A stretch of 64,000 bases of DNA from Hyphomonas sp. (GTDB taxonomy: Bacteria > Pseudomonadota > Alphaproteobacteria > Caulobacterales > Hyphomonadaceae): the NCBI GenBank assembly GCA_020638455.1, contig JACKIK010000001.1:868001-932000 (forward strand). The letters are read 5' to 3'. Below, piece after piece: positions 48,469 through 57,061 of this stretch. The position numbers were made by a program, and so were the translations under genes. Numbering within the stretch: the first letter of the stretch is position 1; each line of letters opens with the position of its first letter. Below the pieces are notes generated by a model. It was not told the DNA's origin, ran no database searches, and was given only the letters and a program-made list of their open reading frames with translations.

Positions 48469-49419
48469 ATGACAGACGCCCGGAGCATCATTCTCCACGA
48501 GTATCCTACCTCCCCGTATGCCGAAAAGATCCGCCTTGCCCTGCGCCTGAAGAACCTCGCCTGGTCGCGCGTCGAAATCCCCGTCATCATGCCGAAGCCG
48601 GACCTGATGCCGTTGACCGGCGGCTACCGGCGCACGCCGGTGATGCAGATCGGCGCGGACATTTTCTGCGACACCGCCATCATCCTGCGCGAGCTGGAAG
48701 CCCGCTATCCGATGCCGACCCTGAAACTGCCCGGCCATGAAGGGCTTGCCCAGATGGTGGCCGGCTGGACCGACGGGCGCTGGTTCCAGGCATCGGTCGC
48801 CGTGATCTTCGGCGCGCTGGCAGACCATGTGCCGGAGGACTTCCGCAAAGACCGGGAGGAACTCTCCGGCGGCCAGGCTTTCGACACGGCGGCGATGAAG
48901 GCCGCCGCCCCGATGATGCGCGACCAGTGGCGCGCACGGCTGATGCTGCTGGAGGAACGCCTGCAGGGCGGCAAGGGCGCCGGCTCCGGCCTCTATCTCA
49001 TCGGCACGAAGCCCGGCCTCGTCGACGTGCATGCCTACATGAATGTCTGGTTCATGCAGCAGAACGTGCCGGACTTCCTTGAACAATGCTTCGAGACCGC
49101 GGACCTGACCCGTGCATGGTTCGAGCGCCTCAGCGAATTCGAGGGCCAGGAACCGGAGACCATTTCATCCACGGACGCGCTGAGGATCGCGAAACATGCC
49201 GCGCCCCGCCTTGTCGCCGCGACCACCCGCAGCGAGTCGCAGGGCTTTGCGCCGGGCGAGATGGTTGCGGTGTGTCCGGACGATTACGGCAAGGTCTGGG
49301 TCGAGGGCGAACTGGTCCATGCCGATTCCCAGCGGGTCATCCTTCAGCGGATCACGGAGGAAGCCGAGACCCTGCATGTCCACTTCCCGCGCGCCGGTTA
49401 TCTCGTCCGCCGCATCTGA
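48469..49419 (+). CDS. glutathione S-transferase-family protein with extra C-terminal domain
   Basis: A 316-residue protein. The N-terminal thioredoxin-like domain (LHEYPTSPYAEKIRLALRLKN, then RRTPVMQIGADIFCDTAIIL with the glutathione-binding Asp) and an all-helical domain to about residue 225 are GST-like. The last 85 residues (KHAAPRLVAATTRSESQGF, then VAVCPDDYGKVWVEGEL and VHFPRAGYLVRRI) lie beyond the normal GST end and form a beta-rich addition. The ATG at 48469 follows GAGGGAGCAGG. Substrate unknown. Confidence 0.85.
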   Translation: MTDARSIILHEYPTSPYAEKIRLALRLKNLAWSRVEIPVIMPKPDLMPLTGGYRRTPVMQIGADIFCDTAIILRELEARYPMPTLKLPGHEGLAQMVAGWTDGRWFQASVAVIFGALADHVPEDFRKDREELSGGQAFDTAAMKAAAPMMRDQWRARLMLLEERLQGGKGAGSGLYLIGTKPGLVDVHAYMNVWFMQQNVPDFLEQCFETADLTRAWFERLSEFEGQEPETISSTDALRIAKHAAPRLVAATTRSESQGFAPGEMVAVCPDDYGKVWVEGELVHADSQRVILQRITEEAETLHVHFPRAGYLVRRI

Positions 49420-49442
49420 GCCGGCTCCGGCCCTGAAAGCAG

Positions 49443-49468
49443 AAACGCCGCCCTTCCGGGCGGCGTTT
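49443..49468. terminator. intrinsic terminator between the GST and TonB-dependent receptor genes
   Basis: AAACGCCGCCC pairs with GGGCGGCGTTT across TTCC, followed on the plus strand by CGTTTG. The two genes converge here, so it can serve both strands. Confidence 0.8.
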
Positions 49469-49492
49469 CGTTTGTAGGCGGATATTTCCGGA

Positions 49493-52000
49493 TCAGAACT
49501 TGACGGTCGCCTTGCCGTACACGAACCGGCCGGAATAGCCGAACGGGCTGTAGGTCGAGAACGGCACGTTGCCGGTGCCGTTCAGGCTGACCGGCGAGGC
49601 GTCCGGATACTCGTCCAGCAGGTTGTCGGCACCGATGGCGAGCTCGATGTTCTGGTTGACATCCCACCGGCCTTCGAGGTCGATCAGGATCTTCGGATCG
49701 AGCGTGTAGTCGTTCGCCGCATTGGAGTTCGGCACGAGCACGTCGCCGTAGCGGGTTGCACGGACGGTTCCGCTCATCGCGCCCTTCTCCCAATCGAGCG
49801 AGGCCGTGAACTTGCTCTTCGGCGTGCCTTCCTCGAACGTCTTGATGTTGACGCGGCCGAACAGGGTCGGCGCCGGGTTGAGCGCATCGAGCACCGGCAC
49901 GTCCGGAATGGCCGTCACATCCGTCTTGTTGAAGTTCGCACCGAACGTGCCCGTGAACTTGCCGAGGGCGGTTTCGCCGAAGGCATAGCTCGTGACGATG
50001 TCGACGCCGCTGGTTTCGGTGTCGACACCGTTCAGGAAGAAGCGGCCGCCGCCCGATCCGATGAAGCCCTGGGCTTCCAGATAGTCGCGGACGTTCTGTG
50101 CCGTGAGGTTCTCGGACAGCACGATCCGGTCATTCACGTCGATCCGGTAGGCATCGATGGTGACGTTCAGCTGGCCCGTGGTGATCACGGCGCCGAGCGA
50201 GTAGTTCACCGATTTCTCGGGATCGAGGTCCTTTGCACCGAGGGCACGGGCAATCGGGTCGGTCACCGGGAAGGTGGTGATGTCGAAGGGAACGCCGCCG
50301 ATGAAGTTGGTCGACGTCGTGGCGAAGTATTGCTGCTGCAGCGACGGAGCACGGAAGCCGTTCTGGATGGATCCGCGCAGGGCGAACACATCGTTGAAGT
50401 CATACCGCGCCGCGATCTTGCCGGTGACCGTCTCGCCGAAGTCCGAATAGGATTCGGCCCGCACCGCACCCGACAGCAGGAACTGGTCGGTCACGTTGGC
50501 TTCAAGGTCGATGTAGGCGCCCACAGCCGTGCGGTCCTCGTCGACTTCGTTCTCAGGCCGGAAGCCCGGGAACACCTGGGCGCCGGAGGCCGTCGGCGAT
50601 CCGTTGAGCAGGACGCCGCCATTGCGGTAGGAATCCGGCTCGCCGGCGAAGATCTGGTAGGTCTCCTGCCGCGCTTCGAGGCCCCAGGCCACGTTCAGCG
50701 GCGAGGCGAGCCCTTCCATGTCGAAGCCCTTCACGCCGGAGAAGTTGGCGACGAGCTGCGAATATTCGAAGCCGCCGGCATCGAATTCCGTCTTGGAGGA
50801 CGGGCCGATCGACCGGTTGAGCGTATTGGTGATGGTGTAATCCATCTTGTTGTCGCCATAGACGAGCGAGGCGTCCATCGCCCAGCCGGCCCAGTTCCAG
50901 CGCGCACCGCCCGCAGCCGAATAATCGGTCGTGGTCGGATTGATTTTCGGCAGGAAGCCGTCCGGATAGATTTCGATGACGTTCCGCGCGTCGAGGGCAC
51001 GGCGATAGAAACCGGCCGACAGCGTGTCGCGGTCCTGATAGCTGGCCCAGCCATAGAGCTCGACGCCATTGTCGAGTTCATAGCCGCCATTGGCGAACAG
51101 CGTGAACTGCTCGAGCTTCGGTTCGCCGGTCCACGCATCCCAGCGGTTGAACGTCGCTTCGCGCGGGTCGAAGCTGTTGTCCGGGAGCAGAGGATAGTTC
51201 TGGCGAACATCGAAGCCGGACCGTTCCGAATGGCTCTGGTCCTTGTATTCCGCCGTCACCGTCAGGAAGCCGTCCTAGCCGAGCGAGAAGCCCTTCCAGC
51301 CGGACAGCGTCAGCACTTCGCCGTCGGAACGGCTGCGCGTTTTCGTCGGCGTGACCGTGATCGGCAGGCCCGTCGGCGGGGTTCCGACCGGAACTTCATA
51401 TTCCGTCTCACGCCAGCCATAGGACACCTGGGCTGCGCCGCCGGCGTCGGCCTCGCGCAGCTTGGTGTTGATCACGCCGGCAATCGCGTCGGAGCCATAC
51501 TGCGCCGAAGCGCCGTCGCGCAGGACTTCGATGCCGCTGATGGCGAAGGTCGGGATCGTGTTGAGGTCGACGGCCGAAGCGCCGCGGCCGATCGTTCCGT
51601 TGACGTTGACCAGCGCGGCCGAGTGGCGGCGCTTGCCGTTGACGAGGACCAGCGTCTGGTCGGGCGCAAGGCCGCGCAGGGTCGCCGGGCGGACCGAGTC
51701 CGTCCCGTCGGCCAGGGCCGGGCGCGGGAAGTTGAAGCTCGGCAGCTGCACGGACAGCGCCTGGTTCAGTTCGCCGACACCGATATTCTCGAGTGTTGCG
51801 GCCGGCACCACGTCGACGGCCACAGCCGTGTCCAGCGCGGTGCGGTTGGCGACACGTGTGCCCACCGTGACCACGGTGTCGAGCGTCTTGTCGCGCTCTG
51901 TCGATGCTGTTTCAGTTTCCTGGGAGAAAGCGGGCAACGCGACGGAAGCAACCAGTACCACCGCTGCCGACGCCGCCTTGAGAACGGTCTTGTAGGACAT
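49493..52000 (-). pseudogene. TonB-dependent receptor interrupted by one in-frame amber codon
   Basis: From the ATG at 52000 (AGAGGAG upstream, signal peptide SYKTVLKAASAAVVLVASVALPAFS) the frame runs 835 codons to a stop at 49493, broken only by TAG at 51277-51275 (codon 242). The N-terminal part has the plug domain: VVTVGTRVANRTALDTAVAV, TLRGLAPDQTLVLVNGKRRH, IEVLRDGASAQYGSDAIAGVINTKL. The C-terminal part is the beta-barrel, ending in a Phe (FVYGKATVKF). Just before and after the stop read FSLG-*-DGFLTVTAEY; homologues commonly have an acidic residue there, so GAG to TAG is the simplest explanation. It could also be a sequencing error or a suppressed stop. Only a truncated plug would be made. 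Confidence 0.82.
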
Positions 52001-52133
52001 TTGGGACTCCTCTTCTTGAAGCAAATCTCTATCGGGCGCTGGATTTGCTGCAGTTTTTCAGAGTGGACCCAAGTTGGCGTATTACAAGCGCGACAGCTCT
52101 GGCCGAGTCGATTGTTTTCTGTTTGTTGCAATT

Positions 52134-52162
52134 GCGTCACAATCGGTGACGCTCGCGTCACC
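52134..52162. promoter_or_regulatory. three alternating GCGTCAC half-sites upstream of the SDR gene
   Basis: GCGTCAC (52134-52140), GTGACGC (52146-52152) and GCGTCACC (52155-52162) alternate in orientation, giving two overlapping inverted repeats with spacers of 5 and 2-4 bases, ending 17 bp before the SDR ATG. This looks like an operator for a dimeric regulator; the regulator is unknown. Confidence 0.45.
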
Positions 52163-52179
52163 GGGGAGTTCCTGCCGCC

Positions 52180-52989
52180 ATGACCCGCCGTCTTTGCCTC
52201 ATAACCGGTGCATCCGCCGGAATTGGAGCCGAATTCGCGCGGCAGTACGCTGCGCTCGGCTGGGACCTGGCACTGACGGCGCGGCGCGCCGACCGGCTGG
52301 AGACGCTCGCGGGGGAAGTATCCGCCGCCCACGGAATTGAAACGCTGGTCATCGCCGAAGACCTTGGCGCGCCGGACGCGCCGCAGCGGATCCTCTCCGC
52401 AATCGAGGCAAAGGGCCGGCATGTCGATGCGCTCGTCAACAATGCGGGCTATGGCCTGCCCGGTACGTTCTTCAACACAAGCTGGGAAGACCAGGCCCAG
52501 TTCATCCGCGTGCTCTACACCGCGCCGCTGGAACTGGCCCACCGCGTCCTGCCCGGCATGGCGGAGCGCGGCTATGGCCGTATCATCAATGTCGCCTCGC
52601 TGGCCGGCTATGCGCCCGGAAGTGCCGGCCACACGCTGTATGCCAGCGTGAAGGCGGGCCTGATCAGGTTTTCCGAAAGCCTGAACGCCGAATGCGCGGA
52701 ACTCGGCCATGCCGATATTCACTGCGCCGCCCTCTGCCCGGGCTTCACCTGGAGCGAATTCCACGATGCGAACGGCACGCGGGAAGAAGCGGGCAAGATG
52801 CCGAAATGGGTCTGGATGGATGCGCCGCCGGTCGTGAAACAGGGGATCGAGGCGGTGAACCGGGGGCAGCCGGTGATCGTGCCCGGCATGGCCAACAAGG
52901 CGCTGGCGACGCTGACCCGCATCCTGCCGGAACCGCTGGTCAGGACCATCGTCGGCGGGCAGAGCCGGCGTTACCGGCGGCTGGATTAG
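52180..52989 (+). CDS. short-chain dehydrogenase (SDR family)
   Basis: A 269-residue oxidoreductase. TGASAGIG near residue 9 is the cofactor motif, NNAGYG near 87 is present, and the catalytic Ser (NVASLAG), Tyr and Lys (YASVK) are in place near residues 140-158. The C-terminal 50 residues (VVKQGIEAVNRGQPVIVPG, then LTRILPEPLVRTIVG) resemble the DltE/YqjQ-like branch that often acts on acyl or aldehyde substrates. It is divergent from the broken TonB receptor gene and has an operator-like repeat in front. Confidence 0.85.
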   Translation: MTRRLCLITGASAGIGAEFARQYAALGWDLALTARRADRLETLAGEVSAAHGIETLVIAEDLGAPDAPQRILSAIEAKGRHVDALVNNAGYGLPGTFFNTSWEDQAQFIRVLYTAPLELAHRVLPGMAERGYGRIINVASLAGYAPGSAGHTLYASVKAGLIRFSESLNAECAELGHADIHCAALCPGFTWSEFHDANGTREEAGKMPKWVWMDAPPVVKQGIEAVNRGQPVIVPGMANKALATLTRILPEPLVRTIVGGQSRRYRRLD

Positions 52990-52999
52990 GCGCCCTGCG

Positions 53000-53051
53000 T
53001 TGTTGCACCGCACAATTTTGGCCTGACAGGCCGCAACAGGCACCCTATAAC
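53000..53051 (+). promoter_or_regulatory. promoter and upstream dyad of the methylsuccinyl-CoA dehydrogenase gene
   Basis: CTGACA at 53023-53028, 17 bases, TATAAC at 53046-53051: a good -35/-10 pair ending 26 bp before the ATG. Just upstream, TTGTTGC-ACC-GCACAA at 53000-53015 is an imperfect dyad of the TTGC..GCAA kind seen for regulators of carbon storage and acetyl-CoA metabolism in alphaproteobacteria. Regulator not identified. Confidence 0.5.
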
Positions 53052-53077
53052 GGCCAAAACAGAAGAGGGGCAGGATT

Positions 53078-54775
53078 ATGGATGGCGATATGACCGGCGG
53101 GGCGAACAAGCCCGTAATGGCGGACCTTCCGGCGGCGATGCAGGCTGCCGTGAGCGCGGCGGAGGCCTATGTCGAGGCTGCAACGCGCGCCGTGCGGGCA
53201 AAGGTCAGCACGCCGGAGGGCAAGCCGGACCGCGCGGCCTTCGAACGCCACCAGCATGCGGCCCATGGCCTGTCCTGGGTCGCAACCTATCTTGAAACGC
53301 TCCGCCAGACGGCGGGTTGGGTCCAGAGATTGGACTCTGACGGAAAATTCGGTGAGGCCGAGCAGCTGTTCTCGCAGATCCTGTTCGCGGAATACCTGAC
53401 GCAGATGATCGGCGGCATCCCGATGAACCAGGGCGAGATCGTCCGCCCGGCAGACCTCGGCTGCAGCCAGGCAGACATGCAGCTGCTGTTCGCGCCCGCC
53501 ATCCAGAAATTCCTGATGGAGGGCAAGACGCCGGAGGCGATGGCCGCCGCGGCCCTGCACCTGCCCGACGCCCTCTCGCGCAACACGGTGGAAGACACGG
53601 GCCTCGACGAGACCATGTCGATGGTGCGCGACCAGTTCTCCAAATATGCTGCCGAGCGGATCAAGCCATATGCCCATGGCTGGCATTTGAAGAACGAATA
53701 CATCCCGATGGAGGTCGTCTCCGAGATGGCCGAACTCGGCGTGTTCGGCCTTACCATCCCGGAGGAGTTCGGTGGCCTCGGCATGGGCAAGACGGCGATG
53801 TGCGTCGTCTCGGAGGAACTCTCGCGCGGCTATATCGGCACCGGCTCGCTCGGCACGCGCTCGGAGATTGCGGCCGAACTCATCCTCATCGGCGGCACCG
53901 ACGCGCAGAAGGAAAAATGGCTGCCCCTGATCGCTTCGGGCGAAATCCTGCCGACGGCGGTGTTCACCGAACCGAATACGGGCTCCGATCTCGGCTCGCT
54001 GCGCACCCGCGCCGTGAAGGACGCGGACGGGGCACACTACTCGATCACCGGCAACAAGACCTGGATCACCCATCCGGTCCGCGCCGACCTGATGACCGTG
54101 CTGGCCCGCACCGATCCGGCTACGAACAATTTCTCGGGCCTTTCCATGTTCCTCGCGGAGAAGCCCCGCGGCGACGATGCCACCCCCTTCCCGGCCGAAG
54201 GCATGACCGGCGGCGAGATCGAAGTGCTCGGCTATCGCGGCATGAAGGAATACGAGATCGGCTTCGACGGCTTCAAGGTGAAGGCCGAGAACCTGCTCGG
54301 CGGGGTCGAGAACCAGGGTTTCAAGCAGCTGATGGCGACCTTCGAAAGCGCCCGTATCCAGACGGCCGCGCGTGCCATCGGCGTCGGCCAGAATGCCTTC
54401 GAGACCGGCCTCAAATATGCCCTGGATCGCAGCCAGTTCGGCAAGCCGATCTTCGAGTTCCCGCGCGTTGCCAACAAGCTGGTGATGATGGCCGCCGAAC
54501 TCATGGGTGTTCGCCAGCTCACCTATTTCTCCGCCCGCCGCAAGGACGAGGGCAAGCGCTGCGACCTCGAAGCCGGCATGGCCAAGCTACTCGCGGCGCG
54601 CGTCGCCTGGGCGGCGGCCGACAATGCCGTCCAGATCCATGGCGGCAACGGCTTCGCGCTCGAATACCCGGTCAGCCGCATCCTTCAGGATGCACGCATC
54701 CTCAATATCTTCGAAGGCGCCGGCGAAGTGCAGGCGATGGTCATCGCGCGCCGCCTCGTCGAAGGCGGCAACTGA
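53078..54775 (+). CDS. mcd: (2S)-methylsuccinyl-CoA dehydrogenase-like acyl-CoA dehydrogenase
   Basis: A 565-residue FAD enzyme. The acyl-CoA dehydrogenase domain spans about residues 190-560 (PEEFGGLGMGKTA, FTEPNTGSDLGSLRTRA, GNKTWITHPVRADLM, ending NIFEGAGEVQAMVIARRL). It is preceded by an N-terminal extension of about 170 residues containing HQHAAHGLSWVATYLETLRQ and IPMNQGEIVRPAD. That extension and the overall length match methylsuccinyl-CoA dehydrogenase of the ethylmalonyl-CoA pathway (acetyl-CoA assimilation without isocitrate lyase), as described in Rhodobacter and Methylorubrum. The other pathway genes are outside this window. It has a visible promoter and converges on the GH16 gene. 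Confidence 0.78.
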   Translation: MDGDMTGGANKPVMADLPAAMQAAVSAAEAYVEAATRAVRAKVSTPEGKPDRAAFERHQHAAHGLSWVATYLETLRQTAGWVQRLDSDGKFGEAEQLFSQILFAEYLTQMIGGIPMNQGEIVRPADLGCSQADMQLLFAPAIQKFLMEGKTPEAMAAAALHLPDALSRNTVEDTGLDETMSMVRDQFSKYAAERIKPYAHGWHLKNEYIPMEVVSEMAELGVFGLTIPEEFGGLGMGKTAMCVVSEELSRGYIGTGSLGTRSEIAAELILIGGTDAQKEKWLPLIASGEILPTAVFTEPNTGSDLGSLRTRAVKDADGAHYSITGNKTWITHPVRADLMTVLARTDPATNNFSGLSMFLAEKPRGDDATPFPAEGMTGGEIEVLGYRGMKEYEIGFDGFKVKAENLLGGVENQGFKQLMATFESARIQTAARAIGVGQNAFETGLKYALDRSQFGKPIFEFPRVANKLVMMAAELMGVRQLTYFSARRKDEGKRCDLEAGMAKLLAARVAWAAADNAVQIHGGNGFALEYPVSRILQDARILNIFEGAGEVQAMVIARRLVEGGN

Positions 54776-54778
54776 GGC

Positions 54779-55624
54779 CTATTTGTCCGTGTCCGGAACA
54801 CGTTGGTAGACGCGCACCCAGTCGACCAGGAAATCGTCCGGGAAAAGGCGCGGCACGGGCTTGTTCGCCCAGCCATCGCCCATCGCCCAGCCCTGTGTCG
54901 ACAGCTCGCCTGACAGCTTGACCCAGAGCGGCACCTGGCTGACGCCGCCGGCCCGCGAGCGCCACGTTTCGCGCCCGTCGATATAGAACACGTATTCGTC
55001 CGGGCTCCATTCCAGCGTGAAGGTGTGCCAGCCCTTGCGGATGCCGGGCTGCAGGGACATCGAGCCGACCCACTGGTGCTCCTTGCCATAGCCGTCCCAA
55101 TGCAGGGCCTGGTTCACCTTGTCGGTCCAGCCGAAGGTCTCGACAATGTCGACTTCCGTGCCGTCGCGGCCGGAGCCGTCGACATGGTTCACCTTGTTCG
55201 AGAACAGCCAGAACGCCGCCCACCATCCGGGCGCATGCGGCAGCTTGGCGCGCGCCTCGAACCGGCCATAGGCCTGTTCGAACTTGCCCTCCGTCGACAC
55301 CATGGCGGTGGCGTAGTCGTAGGGATCATTGTCCTGATCGGGGTTCCGGTTGGGAATCTGCGAGGTGCGCAGCACCAGCTGGCCATGCCCGTTGAGGAAG
55401 GCATTCTTCGGGTCCCACCAGCCATCCGGGCCATTGGCGTTCGGCCGGCGGTTGTATTCCTTGGAGATCCACTTGTCCGGATCGGGCCGCCCCTCGCCGC
55501 TGAACTCGTCGCTGAACACCAGCTTCCAGTGCGGGTCCTTCTCGTCGAGGGCCGAGAAGGTCGGCGTTTCGCATGCCGAGACCAGCAGCAGCGAAATCAG
55601 GGCAACAAGACTGTACGCGCGCAT
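54779..55624 (-). CDS. glycoside hydrolase family 16, lipoprotein
   Basis: A 281-residue surface or periplasmic enzyme predicted to hydrolyse beta-1,3/1,4-glucan- or agar/carrageenan-type polysaccharides. A lipobox (ISLLLVSAC, Cys near residue 18) gives a lipid anchor. The GH16 signature reads EVDIVE (nucleophile and acid/base Glu) in GTEVDIVETFGW near residue 158. DEFSG..DPDKW at the start and the C-terminal VDWVRVYQRV are also typical. It lies ten bases downstream of the metallo-beta-lactamase-fold lipoprotein gene, probably in one operon. Confidence 0.9.
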   Translation of the reverse strand: MRAYSLVALISLLLVSACETPTFSALDEKDPHWKLVFSDEFSGEGRPDPDKWISKEYNRRPNANGPDGWWDPKNAFLNGHGQLVLRTSQIPNRNPDQDNDPYDYATAMVSTEGKFEQAYGRFEARAKLPHAPGWWAAFWLFSNKVNHVDGSGRDGTEVDIVETFGWTDKVNQALHWDGYGKEHQWVGSMSLQPGIRKGWHTFTLEWSPDEYVFYIDGRETWRSRAGGVSQVPLWVKLSGELSTQGWAMGDGWANKPVPRLFPDDFLVDWVRVYQRVPDTDK

Positions 55625-55633
55625 TCAGTTTGC

Positions 55634-56524
55634 CTACCGGATCACGCCACCCAGCGGCTCGATGTCCGCCGGCTCATGCTGGATGATCACCTTGGCGCCG
55701 AGCTGCGCGGCCAGCGCCTCGAACTTGTCCATGGATTCGAACGTCTTCTCTTCGCTCCAGTTGAACCGCGGCACCCTGCGCAGTTCGCGGCTCTCGGTGC
55801 GGTGATACATGTCGCCCGACAGGAGGACGGGCCCTGTCTCCGGCATCATCAGCTGCAGCACCGAATGTCCCGGCGTGTGGCCCGGCATTTCGATGATCTT
55901 CACGCTGCCGTCGCCGAACACGTCGTACTCGCCGTTGATCTTCTGCACCTTCAGCGACCGGAACGGCGCCCACAGGGCCACAAGGTCCGGATCGGCCGGC
56001 GCGGCATCGGCCGGCCGGAACATGTCGTTGTATTCGTCTTCCTGCACGATCCAGGTCGCGTTCGGCACCTGGTCGACCTGCCCGATATGGTCGAAATGGT
56101 CATGCGACAGCGAGACATAGTCGATATCGTCCGGCGTCAGGCCGAGATCGGCGAGCTGCTGGGTCAGCGACTTGTCCATCGACACGACGAAGATCGACCC
56201 GATCGTCTGCTTGCCGGCGCCGACCAGCATGCCAGGCAGGCCGAGGTCCCACAGCATCCGGCCCTTGGGATGATTGATCAGGAAACAGGTATCGGTCAGC
56301 GTGTCCGACTGGCCCGCCCAGTCCCCGGCGCTGGAGAAGGCGTCGAGATCGGTCACTTCGATCGTCCCGCAATCGAGCACATTGACCGTCAGCGGCGCCG
56401 CGGCGGCTTCTTCCGCGGGGGCTGTTTCGGTCGCTGCAGGTTCAGCCGGAGCCACCTGCTTCTCGGCGCAGGCCGATGCGAGGCTGAGCGCGCCGGCCGC
56501 GAGCAGCATGGATATCCGTTTCAT
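55634..56524 (-). CDS. metallo-beta-lactamase-fold lipoprotein, AHL-lactonase-like
   Basis: A 296-residue protein with a lipobox (MKRISMLLAAGALSLASAC) and an Ala/Pro/Glu linker. The metallo-beta-lactamase fold shows HDHFDHIG (near residue 143) and later metal ligands in LSGDMYHR and IIQHEPAD. Sequence near FLINHPKGRMLWDLGLPG and the spacing are like bacterial N-acyl-homoserine lactonases (AttM/AiiB group). Its periplasmic anchoring is uncommon for that enzyme and makes another lactone or ester substrate possible. It is followed by the GH16 gene. Confidence 0.8.
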   Translation of the reverse strand: MKRISMLLAAGALSLASACAEKQVAPAEPAATETAPAEEAAAAPLTVNVLDCGTIEVTDLDAFSSAGDWAGQSDTLTDTCFLINHPKGRMLWDLGLPGMLVGAGKQTIGSIFVVSMDKSLTQQLADLGLTPDDIDYVSLSHDHFDHIGQVDQVPNATWIVQEDEYNDMFRPADAAPADPDLVALWAPFRSLKVQKINGEYDVFGDGSVKIIEMPGHTPGHSVLQLMMPETGPVLLSGDMYHRTESRELRRVPRFNWSEEKTFESMDKFEALAAQLGAKVIIQHEPADIEPLGGVIR

Positions 56525-56566
56525 CCTGTGTCCCCTTTTCGATTGTCCTTGCCCGGTCGGCCCTGC

Positions 56567-56968
56567 CTACTCCAACTCGCCGTCCGGCGAAAGCAGCGTC
56601 CCTTCCGGAGTGACAATCCGGTAGAAACAGCTCGCCCGCCCGGTGTGGCAGGCCCCGCCCGTCTGGCGCACTTTCAGCAACACGGCGTCCTGGTCGCAGT
56701 CCACGCGCACCTCGACCACTTCCTGCACATGGCCGGAGGTCTCGCCCTTGATCCAGAGCGCCTGCCGCGAGCGCGACCAGTAGGTCGCCCGGCCGGTGCG
56801 CAGCGTCGCGTCCAGCGCGTCGGCGTTCATCCAGGCCATCATCAGCACCTCGCCGCTCGCCGCATCCTGCGCGATCGCGGCGACGAGGCCATCGGCGTTG
56901 AATTTCGGGCGAAGCTCGCGCGCCTCGTCCTGCGCGCTGCCGGAAAGGGGGGGCGGAAAGCGGGTCAT
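56567..56968 (-). CDS. hisI: phosphoribosyl-AMP cyclohydrolase HisI
   Basis: Third step of histidine biosynthesis, 133 residues. Conserved features are VLMMAWMNADAL, RSRQALWIKGETSG and the metal-binding VDCDQDAVLLKV and GACHTGRASCFYR. It is the monofunctional HisI without a HisE domain. The ATG at 56968 is supported by MTRFPPPLSG as a short normal head; a longer frame continues upstream, antisense to the enoyl-CoA hydratase gene, and is not coding. Confidence 0.92.
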   Translation of the reverse strand: MTRFPPPLSGSAQDEARELRPKFNADGLVAAIAQDAASGEVLMMAWMNADALDATLRTGRATYWSRSRQALWIKGETSGHVQEVVEVRVDCDQDAVLLKVRQTGGACHTGRASCFYRIVTPEGTLLSPDGELE

Positions 56969-57061
56969 CGCCGCTCCATACGTCACCCCTCCCCTTTGCG
57001 CCAGCCAGAGTCTAGTCTGCCGCAACAAGACTGACAGAGCACGGGCACAGGAGGAACGGCC

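Noticed and set aside
51241..51300. Frameshift as cause of the split TonB receptor
   Set aside because: The two halves are in the same frame; the only break is one TAG.
50330..52183. 617-codon plus-strand open frame over the TonB receptor
   Set aside because: Antisense shadow; the receptor strand has the plug and barrel patterns even with its amber codon.
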